Below are positions 8,743-19,404 of a stretch of DNA of 64,000 nucleotides, in pieces. The position numbers and the translations under genes were made by a program. This stretch comes from Marinimicrobium koreense. GTDB taxonomy: Bacteria > Pseudomonadota > Gammaproteobacteria > Pseudomonadales > Cellvibrionaceae. Under the pieces are notes generated by a model, which had not been told where the DNA came from, did no database searches, and saw only the letters and a list, made by a program, of their open reading frames with translations. The stretch lies in assembly GCF_003762925.1 (NCBI RefSeq), contig NZ_RJUK01000001.1:2046001-2110000 (forward strand), in the 5' to 3' direction. The first letter of the stretch is position 1. Every line of letters starts with the position of its first letter.

Positions 8743-9252
8743 TTATTCGCTCCTCGGATCGGGATTGTCCAGTACGGTCTGCGACTGCTGCTGGCGCCAG
8801 GCGGCGATGCGTCCGGCCAGCTCGGCATCGTCGGTCGCCAGAATCTGGGCCGCCATCAGGCCGGCATTGAATGCACCGGCACCGCCGATGGCCAGGGTAC
8901 CCACCGCAACGCCTCGGGGCATCTGCACAATGGACAGCAGGCTGTCCTGACCATTGAGCGCCTTACTCTGCACCGGCACACCCAGCACCGGCAGAATGGT
9001 CTTGGCGGCGATCATGCCCGGCAGATGGGCGGCGCCGCCGGCACCGGCCACAATCACCTTGTAGCCCTGGTCCGCCGCGGTTTCGGCAAACTGGAACATT
9101 TTGTCCGGCGTGCGGTGGGCCGAGACCACTTCGGCGTGGTATGCCACCCCCAGAGTATCCAGAATCTGGGCCGCTTCGGCCATGGTGGGCCAGTCGGACT
9201 TTGAGCCCATCACAATGGCCACTTTCGTTGCCGTTACCGCTTTGTCTGCCAT
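8743..9252 (-). CDS. purE: N5-carboxyaminoimidazole ribonucleotide mutase (PurE, class I)
   Basis: Moves the carboxyl group of N5-CAIR to C4 to give CAIR. The 169-residue product has the PurE hallmarks: [12 protein letters not shown] at the start, [25 protein letters not shown], and [20 protein letters not shown]. The ATG at 9250-9252 is chosen because GGAGAG stands 5 bases before it; a longer frame upstream adds only unconserved residues. It is the first gene of the purEK operon. The 194 bases between this start and the rightward operon at 9447 should hold both promoters. Confidence 0.96.
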   Translation of the reverse strand: MADKAVTATKVAIVMGSKSDWPTMAEAAQILDTLGVAYHAEVVSAHRTPDKMFQFAETAADQGYKVIVAGAGGAAHLPGMIAAKTILPVLGVPVQSKALNGQDSLLSIVQMPRGVAVGTLAIGGAGAFNAGLMAAQILATDDAELAGRIAAWRQQQSQTVLDNPDPRSE

Positions 9253-9446
9253 AGCGCTCTCCAATAAACGCCGCCGGACGGTGGTCAAGCCACCCCCGGC
9301 GAGGGGTCCCGGCACAGACCGGGAAATGGAAAAAGGGCGGGATTATAGCAAGGGATCCCCGAAATTGCCTGTTTTTCCGCCCAACGGGGCGCCTATTTAG
9401 GCAATGTGTTATCGTCCTCGTGTCATGCCATTTTGAGGAGTTCGCG

Positions 9447-10784
9447 ATGGACGACAGAGACAGCCTGCTGCAGGCGCTGGACGACACCCACCATCGGATG
9501 CACGAATTGGTGGAGGCCCTGGGCAATGACCGCCTTCAGGTGCCCTACCGCCCCGGCGTCAATCCGCCGCTGTGGGAGTTCGGTCACTGCGCCTTCTTTT
9601 ACGAAGTCTTTGTGCGCAAGGCGCTGGACGGAGTGGCCTCTTACGACCCCTCAATGGACGAAATCTGGGACTCCTTCCACCTGGACCACGAAGACCGCTG
9701 GCGGGCCGACCTGTTTCCCGGCAAGGCGGACACCCTGCGCTACGTGGACGCCATTCACCAGGCCATACGTCAACGTATCCTGGAGCAGCCCCTCACGGAT
9801 CAGGCCCACTACCTGACCAAATACGCCATCTTCCACCAGAATATGCATCTGGAGTCGATGATCTGGTGCCGTCAGACCGAGGGTTACCCGGTGCCACCGG
9901 GCAGCCGCCCCGAACCGACCGCGAGCGCTGATCCCGCCGCTCTGGGCGATGCGGACATCCCTGCCGGGCGCTACACCATCGGTATGCCGGCCCATTCCCC
10001 GGAGTACGCCCGGCGCGACTTTGCCTTCGATAATGAAAAGCCCGGCTTTGAAGTGCACGTCCCGGCCTTTCGTATTGCCCGAACCCTGGTCAGCAACGGC
10101 GACTTCCGACGTTTTGTCGAGGACGGAGGCTACCAGCGGCCCGAGCTCTGGACCCAGGGCGGGCGCAAATGGCTGACCACCGAACAGGATCTGAACTTTG
10201 GCAGCGGCGCCCCTCAACGCGGTACGCCAACCCATCCCTATTATTGGCGCAAGACCGACAGGGGCTGGGAGGAGCGGCATTTCGACCAGTGGCGCCCTCT
10301 CCATGACGACTACCCGGTCAAGCATGTGACCTACTGGGAGGCCGAGGCCTACTGCCGCTGGGCGGGCCGCCGTCTGCCCAGCGAAGTCGAATGGGAAGTG
10401 GCCGCCCTGGGCAACCGTCCCGGCGAGCCGCATCGGCGCTACCCCTGGGGGGATACGCTGGATTCAAGCCGGGTGGATATGGACGGTACCGGTCTGGCCA
10501 GCCAGCCAGTCACCGCCCTGCCCGGGGGTGACAGCCCCTTCGGCTGCCGCCAGATGCTGGGCACCCTCTGGGAGTGGACCCGCGACCAGTTTTTCCCCTA
10601 CGACGGCTTCGCCATCGACATGTACCCCTTTATGTCCACCCTGCAGTTTGGCGACCACAAAGTCACCAAAGGCGGCTCCTGCGGCACCTCATCGCGGTTG
10701 ATCCGGGGCAGCTACCGCCAGGCCTACCTGCCCAACCGACACGATGTGTTTGTGGGCTTTCGCACCTGCGCCCTTGATGAGTAA
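9447..10784 (+). CDS. EgtB/SenA-like nonheme iron enzyme, predicted C-Se (or C-S) bond former on histidine
   Basis: Two domains: a DinB-like helical bundle (residues 1-150) and a formylglycine-enzyme-like SUMF1 domain (about 175-445). Iron ligands are expected at H47 (in WEFGHCAFF) and H130/H134 (in FHQNMHLES, the HxxxHxE pattern). EgtB, OvoA and SenA enzymes of this fold join a sulfur or selenium donor to an imidazole carbon of histidine or hercynine. The C-terminal half (AYCRWAGRRLPSEVEWE, WEWTRD, FGDHKVTKGGS, DVFVGFRTCAL) looks closer to SenA/EgtB than to the N-terminal part of OvoA. A GAGGAG stands before the ATG; a GTG 27 bases upstream is less likely. Only 3 bases separate it from the OvoA-type methyltransferase. 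That pairing, with senB and selD in the same window, suggests the ovoselenol route (enzyme named OvsA, as I recall). Sulfur chemistry remains possible. Confidence 0.8.
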   Translation: MDDRDSLLQALDDTHHRMHELVEALGNDRLQVPYRPGVNPPLWEFGHCAFFYEVFVRKALDGVASYDPSMDEIWDSFHLDHEDRWRADLFPGKADTLRYVDAIHQAIRQRILEQPLTDQAHYLTKYAIFHQNMHLESMIWCRQTEGYPVPPGSRPEPTASADPAALGDADIPAGRYTIGMPAHSPEYARRDFAFDNEKPGFEVHVPAFRIARTLVSNGDFRRFVEDGGYQRPELWTQGGRKWLTTEQDLNFGSGAPQRGTPTHPYYWRKTDRGWEERHFDQWRPLHDDYPVKHVTYWEAEAYCRWAGRRLPSEVEWEVAALGNRPGEPHRRYPWGDTLDSSRVDMDGTGLASQPVTALPGGDSPFGCRQMLGTLWEWTRDQFFPYDGFAIDMYPFMSTLQFGDHKVTKGGSCGTSSRLIRGSYRQAYLPNRHDVFVGFRTCALDE

Positions 10785-11531
<747 letters not shown>

Positions 11532-11624
11532 GTGCTCTCAGTCGACCGATACACCTGCCCCTAAAGTCACGCTTGAGAGGCAACTACCAAGAATTTCTTA
11601 GTAGTTCGCCAACAGCGACGACCG

Positions 11625-12218
11625 CTAGTGCACCCCATCCCCACCGGACAGATCGATGCCCAGCGCCCTGAGCTGCCGCTCCAGGCGGTGGTCCCGACTC
11701 TGGCGCCAACGCTGGTAGAGCTGCAGCACATCCGCCGCATCAAACACCCGTTGGCGGGAGCAGGCGTCGGCGATCAACGCCAGCATGCGGGCGAAAGCCG
11801 CCGCCAGCTCCGAAAAGATATGCCGATTCTGAGGGGCATTTTCGGACAGGTAATCGTAAGCGCCGCCGCCCATGCCGATAAAGTAATCCTGATGAATACC
11901 CCGACGGGCATAGTTCTCCGGAAACAGCGCCCCCATGAAGAGCGCCAGATCGCCGAGCTGGCGCAGAATCAGGCAACGCTCCCGAGCGGAGCCCGCCTCG
12001 TGGGCGTCCTTGTACAACATCGCCAGCGGGCGAATGGTCATGGCCCCACCCTCGTAGCTGTACAACTGATCGGTATCGCCAAAGCGGGCCAGCATGCCGC
12101 CCACATACCAAAGAGTATCCTCGTGGGGCGGCGGGTCCAACTGCTCGGAAGAGACATGCAAACGCTCGCGGAAATAATCGGCCAGGGTCACATTGTCGGT
12201 TTGGGTCAGTAACACCAT
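11625..12218 (-). CDS. Conserved-looking protein of unknown function
   Basis: A 197-residue soluble protein with no signal peptide or membrane helix. Visible features are an N-terminal acidic region, a central GMLARFGDTDQLY segment, a conserved-looking core with FMGALFPENYARRGIHQDYFIGMGGGAYDY, and a basic C-terminus rich in Arg. I do not recognise the family; the helical pattern is compatible with an all-alpha protein. GGGAG precedes the ATG by 8 bases. It converges on the selenium-type operon (93 bases between stops) and diverges from groES. Coding is supported by length and codon use, not by a known motif. Confidence 0.7.
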   Translation of the reverse strand: MVLLTQTDNVTLADYFRERLHVSSEQLDPPPHEDTLWYVGGMLARFGDTDQLYSYEGGAMTIRPLAMLYKDAHEAGSARERCLILRQLGDLALFMGALFPENYARRGIHQDYFIGMGGGAYDYLSENAPQNRHIFSELAAAFARMLALIADACSRQRVFDAADVLQLYQRWRQSRDHRLERQLRALGIDLSGGDGVH

Positions 12219-12336
12219 ACATCAGTCTCCCAATCGTTCTTTCACTCTTATTAGATAGAATAATTTATAGCTAAATTCCATTTATTGCAGCGGACTTTTA
12301 AGAAGAAAAAGTCATAAAAAATATCTCTTCACGCCT

Positions 12337-12365
12337 CTTGAAAACCGTAAAACGGCTCCTATTTT
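12337..12365 (+). promoter_or_regulatory. Sigma-32-like heat-shock promoter of groES-groEL
   Basis: CTTGAA at 12337-12342 is followed, after about 13 bases, by CTCCTATTTT (12356-12365). This resembles the heat-shock sigma factor consensus (CTTGAA, 13-15 bases, CCCCATnT). It lies about 93 bases before the groES start. No CIRCE dyad for HrcA was seen between 12219 and 12457. The sequence is seen; use by sigma-32 is inferred from family knowledge. Confidence 0.65.
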
Positions 12366-12457
12366 GCGAATCAGGAGGGTTGGCAACCACCGCCCTCCGA
12401 CCTTCTTATTTCATATCGGTTTCGATGCCTTATTCAGGTTTGTACGGAGGACATTCA

Positions 12458-14397
<1,940 letters not shown>

Positions 14398-14423
14398 TTC
14401 GTTCCTTCAACACTCATCGCATT

Positions 14424-14446
14424 GGGGCCGAAAGGCCCCTTTTTTT
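14424..14446 (+). terminator. Rho-independent terminator after groEL
   Basis: GGGGCC, loop GAAA, GGCCCC makes a 6-bp GC stem with a stable tetraloop, followed directly by seven T. It starts 27 bases after the groEL stop. Textbook intrinsic terminator. Confidence 0.93.
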
Positions 14447-14532
14447 GTTTACACCACCCTTAGATGAGTGAGCACTCAGCATAGTGTATGCTGGAGGTCT
14501 TTGACCCCGTTTCAGCGAACCGAGGCCCGCTC

Positions 14533-16809
14533 ATGCATCAACCCGAACAACCCATCCTGCGCGATATCGTGTTAATTGGCGGTGGCCACAGTCATGTGGG
14601 GGTACTCAAACGCTTCGCCATGAAACCCGAGCCCGGGGTGCGGCTGACGGTGATCTGCCGGGATACGCACACGCCCTACTCCGGCATGCTGCCCGGCTAT
14701 ATTGCCGGACACTACAGCTACGATGAAGTGCACATTGATCTGCGCCGACTGGCGGAGTTTGCCGGCGCGCGGTTTTTCAGTGATGAAGCGGTCAATATTG
14801 ATCGGGCCAATCAGAAAGTCATCTGCCGCGGTCGGCCGCCGGTGCCCTACGATCTGCTCTCCATCAATATCGGTTCCACCCCTCAGGTCAGCCGGGTGCC
14901 CGGCGCGGAGCAGCACGCGGTACCGGTCAAACCCATCTATCAGTTCAATGACAGCTGGCAACAGTTGCTCGACCGGGTGACCCATCATCCCGGCATCACC
15001 CGGGTGGCCGTCGTGGGCGGTGGCGCGGGCGGCGTGGAGCTGGTGCTTGCCATGCAATATCGCCTGACCCGCGAGCTTCAGGCCATGGGGCGCGATCCCG
15101 AAGAACTGGTATTCGACCTTTACACCCGCGATGAAAAAATTCTGCCCACCCACAACCAGAAGGTGCGCAATCACTTTCATCAGGCACTGGCGATGGGCGA
15201 GATCAACCTCTACACCAACGCCGAAGTCACCGCCGTGGACGCCGGGCGACTGCACACCGAAGACGGCTATTGGCACGAGGCGGACGAAGTGGTCTGGGTA
15301 ACCAGTGCCGGCGGCGCCGCCTGGCTGAAGGAGACCGGCCTGGAACTGGATGACAACGGCTTTATTCAGGTGCGCGACACCCTGCAATCCATGAATGATC
15401 CGAAGATTTTTGCCGCCGGGGATATTGCCACTCAGGTAAATCATCCCCGCGAGAAAGCTGGCGTGTTTGCTGTGCGTCAGGGACGCCCGATGGCGGACAA
15501 CCTGCGCCGGGCCGTGCTGGGCCAACCGCTCAAACCCTATCGCCCCCAGAAAAAATGGCTGGCCCTGATTAGCACCGGCAATCAGCACGCGGTGGCATCC
15601 CGGGGCGGCTTTTACGCCGCCGGGGATTGGGTGTGGCGCTGGAAGGATTCGATTGACCGGCGCTTCATGGCCAAGTTTAACGAACTGCCGCCGATAGACG
15701 AGCAGGCCATGGCACCGACCAAGCCGAGCCGCGTACCACTGGAAAAAGACGAACAGGACCAGGCCATCTCCGCCATCGCCATGCGCTGCGGCGGCTGCGG
15801 AGCCAAGGTGGGGGCGACGGTGCTGTCCCGCGCCCTCTCCACCCTCAAGCCCGTGGAGCGGGACGAAGTGCTGGTGGGCCTGCACGCGCCCGACGATGCC
15901 GCCGTGGTGAAAATTCCCGCCGGCAAAGCGGCGGTCCACACCATCGATTTTTTCCGCGCCTTTATTGACGACCCCTATGTGTTCGGCAAAATTGCCGCCA
16001 ATCACGCCCTGGGGGATGTGTTCGCCATGGGCGCCGAAGCCCAGACCGCCACCGCCGTGGCCACGGTGCCTCAAGGGCTGGAATCGAAAGTGGAAGACAC
16101 GGTGTACCAGATGATGACTGGCGCGCTGGAGGTGTTGAACGATGCCAACTGTACCTTGGTGGGCGGTCACACCGGCGAGGGCAAAGAGCTGGCGTTGGGT
16201 TTTGCGGTCAACGGACTGATTGATGAAAACGACACGGCGCTGACCAAGGGCGGCCTTCAGCCCGGCCAGGTGCTGTTGCTCACCAAACCCATCGGCACCG
16301 GCACCCTGTTTGCCGCCCTGCCGCAACTGAAAATCAAAGGCCGCTGGATCGACGCAGCGCTCGCCAGCATGTGCGTTTCCAACCGACTGGCGGCGCAATG
16401 CCTGCGCGAGTATGGCTCAACGGCCTGCACCGACCTGACCGGCTTCGGCCTGCTGGGCCACCTGGTGGAAATGACCCGCGCCTCAGGCGTGGATGCCGAA
16501 CTGAAGTTGGAGGTACTGCCGCTGCTGGAAGGCGCCGAAGAGACCGTCGCCGCTGGCGTACTCAGCTCCCTGCAACCGGCCAACGTCCGCCTGCGCCGCG
16601 CCATCAAGGATCAGGACCAGTGGGTCGACCACCCCCGCTATCCGCTACTGTTCGACCCCCAAACTGCCGGCGGCCTGCTCGCCTCCATTCCCGCCGATCA
16701 GGCGGACGCCTGCGTAGCGGCGCTACATTCTCTGGGCTACCCTCACACCCGGATCATCGGCCGGATTCTGCCCGAAGGCGATGCGCTGGAGCCGGTTCAT
16801 TTGCGGTAG
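14533..16809 (+). CDS. selD: Fusion of an NADH-dehydrogenase-like flavoprotein and selenophosphate synthetase SelD
   Basis: Residues 1-400 form an FAD/NAD(P)-binding disulfide-oxidoreductase-like domain: IVLIGGGHSHVG, VAVVGGGAGGVE, and IFAAGDIAT. Residues 417-758 are SelD, which makes selenophosphate, the active selenium donor, from selenide and ATP. The SelD catalytic Cys and Lys are in GGCGAKVG (C422, K425), followed by APDDAAVV, NHALGDVFAMGA and TGFGLLGHL. The flavoprotein half may reduce a selenium compound and pass selenide on; this is inferred from the fusion. The ATG at 14533 matches where conservation begins; an in-frame ATG at 14488 is possible. Selenophosphate here could feed SenB (32.6 kb), tRNA selenation or selenoproteins. 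Confidence 0.93.
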   Translation: MHQPEQPILRDIVLIGGGHSHVGVLKRFAMKPEPGVRLTVICRDTHTPYSGMLPGYIAGHYSYDEVHIDLRRLAEFAGARFFSDEAVNIDRANQKVICRGRPPVPYDLLSINIGSTPQVSRVPGAEQHAVPVKPIYQFNDSWQQLLDRVTHHPGITRVAVVGGGAGGVELVLAMQYRLTRELQAMGRDPEELVFDLYTRDEKILPTHNQKVRNHFHQALAMGEINLYTNAEVTAVDAGRLHTEDGYWHEADEVVWVTSAGGAAWLKETGLELDDNGFIQVRDTLQSMNDPKIFAAGDIATQVNHPREKAGVFAVRQGRPMADNLRRAVLGQPLKPYRPQKKWLALISTGNQHAVASRGGFYAAGDWVWRWKDSIDRRFMAKFNELPPIDEQAMAPTKPSRVPLEKDEQDQAISAIAMRCGGCGAKVGATVLSRALSTLKPVERDEVLVGLHAPDDAAVVKIPAGKAAVHTIDFFRAFIDDPYVFGKIAANHALGDVFAMGAEAQTATAVATVPQGLESKVEDTVYQMMTGALEVLNDANCTLVGGHTGEGKELALGFAVNGLIDENDTALTKGGLQPGQVLLLTKPIGTGTLFAALPQLKIKGRWIDAALASMCVSNRLAAQCLREYGSTACTDLTGFGLLGHLVEMTRASGVDAELKLEVLPLLEGAEETVAAGVLSSLQPANVRLRRAIKDQDQWVDHPRYPLLFDPQTAGGLLASIPADQADACVAALHSLGYPHTRIIGRILPEGDALEPVHLR

Positions 16810-16829
16810 TCGCCGACGCGGCACGAATC

Positions 16830-16873
16830 GTAGGGTGGCATAAGGCCAAAGGCCGTCATCCACCGTTACCCTA
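16830..16873. repeat. REP-like palindromic repeat, single unit
   Basis: GTAGGGTGGCATAAGGCC, AAA, then GGCCGTCATCCACCG, ending in TTACCCTA. It is a single copy of the dispersed repeat, 21 bases after the selD stop. It uses the GGCC-AAA-GGCC inner hairpin also seen near 7460 and 19333. It may serve as a transcript end between selD and the convergent membrane protein gene. Confidence 0.7.
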
Positions 16874-16985
16874 AGGGTCAAAACTTGACCTCTCAACGGG
16901 TTCAAGGCTACCCTGGCCGATAACACGGTCCCCGCCTCTTGGTTTCCAGCGAAACCTACGCGGGGATTCTTATTTCCGGGCTTCG

Positions 16986-17384
16986 CTAGCTCAGCAACAC
17001 CGACAGTGCGCCCGTGGTCATCAGAACGATGGCGACCAGCATCAAAAAAACGAGCAGTACCAACTCGACATAGCAAAGCGCCACCAAAAATCTGCTCAGT
17101 GGCAGTGTTTCATTGAACCCCTTAAATCGTTTCCACTTGGCCATCTTAGGAACGACTACCAACATCATGTAACCCATCGTTTTGACCACGGTAAATGGCC
17201 ATATTGTCAGAACCGTCAATTCTTTCCTGTGAAAGTAAGGCTCTTGAAAGAGAAGCGGGTCGAGCCGGGTTATCAGCATGTTGTGGAGTACCAAACCAAT
17301 GACGATAGCCGCTGGCGTGATCACCAGCGTCGGAAAGATAGAGTAATACCCTACTGTACTCACTACATCCAAAATCGTTTGCAT
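16986..17384 (-). CDS. Small polytopic membrane protein, second of two tandem paralogues
   Basis: 132 residues with about four hydrophobic segments (near 12-33, 58-78 and 92-131, the last long enough for two helices) and a basic cytoplasmic-looking KMAKWKRFKGF motif. It aligns without a gap to the neighbouring 132-residue protein and is about two thirds identical by eye, so the pair arose by duplication. The ATG at 17382-17384 follows GGAAGG. I do not recognise the family. Position downstream of a LysM protein with pore-like hydrophobic hairpins suggests an immunity protein that blocks a membrane toxin, but this rests on layout alone. Confidence 0.75.
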   Translation of the reverse strand: MQTILDVVSTVGYYSIFPTLVITPAAIVIGLVLHNMLITRLDPLLFQEPYFHRKELTVLTIWPFTVVKTMGYMMLVVVPKMAKWKRFKGFNETLPLSRFLVALCYVELVLLVFLMLVAIVLMTTGALSVLLS

Positions 17385-17440
17385 CAACCAACCTTCCCTG
17401 AAGCGCTTCTTTCCCCTACGGTAAGCACAGGTATGCTCCT

Positions 17441-17839
17441 CTAGCTTAGAAGTACAGACAATGCCCCTGTGGTTATCATGACGATGGCAACCAGCATCAA
17501 CAGAACGAGCAGCATCAGCTCGATATAGCACAGCGCCACCAAAAACCAAGCCAGCGGCAGAGCTTCCTTGAACCCTTTGAATCGCTTCCATTTGGCCATT
17601 TTCGGGCACGTCACCAGAAGAATGTATGCCATCGTTTTCAACCAAGTCAGTGGCCATACGACATAGATTCTCAGCTCTTTTTGGTGGAAGTATGGCTCCT
17701 TGAAGAGAATTGGATCCAAACGGCTTGCCAATGTGTTGTGAAGCACCAATCCGACGGCCACCGACAATACAATCAGCGGAACCGCCGGGATTACGGAGTA
17801 CACGCCGATGGTGTTGATGAGCTCAAGTGCGTTCTGCAT
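17441..17839 (-). CDS. Small polytopic membrane protein, first of two tandem paralogues
   Basis: Also 132 residues, the same topology as its neighbour. Strongly shared blocks are GLVLHN, RLDP, EPYFH, KMAKWKRFKGF and MLVAIV...TTGALSVLLS. The start ATG at 17837-17839 has GGGAG 11 bases before it. It begins 24 bases after the LysM gene's stop and is followed by its paralogue 56 bases on, so all three are probably one leftward transcript. Unknown family. As above, tandem immunity to the LysM protein is the favoured guess; a stress-related membrane protein unrelated to it is the alternative. Confidence 0.75.
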   Translation of the reverse strand: MQNALELINTIGVYSVIPAVPLIVLSVAVGLVLHNTLASRLDPILFKEPYFHQKELRIYVVWPLTWLKTMAYILLVTCPKMAKWKRFKGFKEALPLAWFLVALCYIELMLLVLLMLVAIVMITTGALSVLLS

Positions 17840-17862
17840 TGTGGAATGGACTCCCGTTATTA

Positions 17863-18897
17863 TCAAAGTCGCATCGAGAGGCCTGGCGCGACGATTCGCC
17901 CTCGCGTCGAACTCTCTTTCTTAGCGCACAGCATGCTCACACCGGTCGCGGTGGTAAGGTCAATGGGGGTTCCCAGCGAATCATACATATTGCGTGCTGC
18001 TCGACCTGAGCCGTAGCTGACGGCTGCCACACCCGCTGCAATAACCAGGGATGCCACCCAGCCCACCGGAGTGGATGCAAAGGCAACCGCGATCGAAACA
18101 CCGGCGGCTGCGCCCAGCCCAACCGCTGTTGCGGTAATCGTCTCGACCAGAATACCGCTTTTCTCTGCTTTGGATTCCGCTTCAGCGATCTGATCACACG
18201 CCATTTTGAGAGACACGGCCGTCAACACAATTCCACCCGCCGAAGCTAGCTTTGATGCACTCACCAGCTTTCGCGCCTGCTGCTTTAACGGCGCGACCGA
18301 TTCGGCTCCGGCCTTGCGGGTGATCCTCAATACCTCGGATAGATCGGAGGTGCCGTTGAGTAGCCATTGGGTGGGGCCGAGCTTTTGGCTGAGTTGACTC
18401 ACCAGCTTGCGTCGGCGGTAGTCGTACTGGCCTTTGGTGAGGTCGCCCGCCTTGTAGCTCTCGTAATTCTCAACCATTTCCCGCAATAGCGGGGCATTGT
18501 TCTTGAAGGTGCGATCCAGCGCGGCCAACTTGGCGCTGGAGCCACCCATGATCAGCGGTGTCAGCAGCGAGGTGACTTCCCGCTCCGCCGGGGAGGCGCT
18601 GGCCCAATGATTGTTCAAGGTGATAAACCAATCGTCCGACGCGCTGAGGTGATGGGGAAATCCCTTAGGCGCGGCGCAATATTGCCGTGGGACATCCAGC
18701 TTTAGTAGCTGACCGGCGTAAATGGTGTTGGCGTTCTTAGCGGAACGGTTATTGGCCACGATACGCTGAATCCAATCTTGCTGTTGCTGTGGGTTCATCG
18801 GACCGTAGTAGCGCTTAACGATGGCGCTTAGTGTATCACCGGGTTGGATCTGGTAGACGATAACATCCGTTTCTGACGATATGGCGGGATGGTTCAT
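17863..18897 (-). CDS. LysM-domain protein with glycine-rich hydrophobic hairpins, candidate membrane-active effector
   Basis: 344 residues, no signal peptide. Residues 13-68 form a LysM peptidoglycan-binding domain (VYQIQPGDTLSAIVKRYYG ... NTIYAGQLLKL). A middle helical, charged region follows (about 85-210). Then come hydrophobic segments at about 214-233 and 253-296, the second an Ala/Gly-rich helical hairpin with small residues spaced as in glycine zippers (AVGLGAAAGVSIAVAF, VASLVIAAGVAAVSYG). This order, wall binding then a membrane-inserting hairpin without a secretion signal, resembles antibacterial effectors delivered by type VI secretion. No secretion genes are in the window. The two membrane proteins downstream fit immunity genes. 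A structural or stress-related LysM protein is the alternative. Confidence 0.75.
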   Translation of the reverse strand: MNHPAISSETDVIVYQIQPGDTLSAIVKRYYGPMNPQQQQDWIQRIVANNRSAKNANTIYAGQLLKLDVPRQYCAAPKGFPHHLSASDDWFITLNNHWASASPAEREVTSLLTPLIMGGSSAKLAALDRTFKNNAPLLREMVENYESYKAGDLTKGQYDYRRRKLVSQLSQKLGPTQWLLNGTSDLSEVLRITRKAGAESVAPLKQQARKLVSASKLASAGGIVLTAVSLKMACDQIAEAESKAEKSGILVETITATAVGLGAAAGVSIAVAFASTPVGWVASLVIAAGVAAVSYGSGRAARNMYDSLGTPIDLTTATGVSMLCAKKESSTRGRIVAPGLSMRL

Positions 18898-19004
18898 AGC
18901 GGCTCCTTGTCAGGCTATCCTTACGACGTTAGCTGCGGCTAAATTACCAAAGGGTAACCGGGCTCGCAAGCCATTTTGTTTTTTGTCAATTTCCTTTCAA
19001 AAGG

Positions 19005-19042
19005 ACGCTGAAAAGGGTGATAAACATCACACTTTTCAGCGT
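19005..19042. promoter_or_regulatory. Long hairpin enclosing a CRP-like palindrome
   Basis: ACGCTGAAAAG (19005-19015) pairs with CTTTTCAGCGT (19032-19042). Inside it GTGAT and ATCAC pair around AAAC. The centre GGTGATAAACATCACA fits the CRP/Vfr pattern GTGA-N6-TCAC. It lies about 110 bases upstream of the LysM gene start, so it could be an activator site. As RNA or single-stranded DNA it would fold into a 17-pair hairpin with one mismatch. Confidence 0.5.
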
Positions 19043-19108
19043 GAAAAGAAGGCCAATTGCTTGTTAATAATTCAAAGCCCCTCTCCCCATGCTGTCAGCC
19101 AGTTAAGT

Positions 19109-19213
19109 TTAGCGCTTCGCCAGCTTCGATTGACGGGCTCTCTGTTGATTGCACATGGCCTGAATGATGCATTTGGTGCAGATATCGCGCTCGGACAATA
19201 CCTTTTTGTTCAT
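19109..19213 (-). pseudogene. Possible remnant of a type I restriction R-subunit gene (N-terminal fragment only)
   Basis: A 34-codon frame starts MNKKVLSERDICTKCIIQAM and then ends in an unrelated basic tail. The first 14 residues match the characteristic N-terminus of EcoEI-type HsdR subunits, where SERDICTKFI is typical. No helicase or endonuclease sequence follows, and no hsdM or hsdS is nearby. This is best read as a decayed gene start or a captured fragment. The similarity is recalled, not searched. Confidence 0.35.
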
Positions 19214-19284
19214 GGGCTCATTCCCGCAATTTCAGGCGACGTGGTGACTGTACCTTAAAGTTGTGTGGAGTTCACGGGAGGTGG

Positions 19285-19361
19285 GTTATTACGGCGGATG
19301 CGCGGTCCGGGGCGTTGGGTTACGGCGGATGCGGCCTTTGGCCTTATGCCGCCCTACGCGG
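19285..19361. repeat. REP-like palindromic repeat, one full unit and one partial
   Basis: The full unit at about 19318-19361 has TTACGGCGGATGCGGCC, TTT, GGCCTTATGCCGCCCTACGC. A partial unit, TTACGGCGGATGCG, stands at 19289-19302. They lie 44 bases from the 3' end of the ferritin-like gene. Confidence 0.65.
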
Positions 19362-19404
19362 GTGTTGTGGCATGCGTCGGGCCGATCCACCGTTATTTGC
19401 AAGG

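Larger units (their letters stand above)
18898..19404. other. 507-base stretch without a full gene
   Basis: Between the LysM gene and the ferritin-like gene, both leftward. It contains a long imperfect hairpin at 19005-19042, a short leftward reading frame resembling the start of a type I restriction subunit (19109-19213), and a REP-like unit with a partial copy at 19285-19361. The promoter of the LysM gene must lie at its left end. Nothing else was recognised. Confidence 0.6.

Noticed and set aside
14572-16398. A 608-codon minus-strand frame opposite the SelD fusion
   Set aside because: Shadow frame with biased composition.
18881-19258. A 125-codon rightward frame upstream of the ferritin-like gene
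   Set aside because: Composition is not protein-like and it overlaps the hairpin and the HsdR-like fragment.
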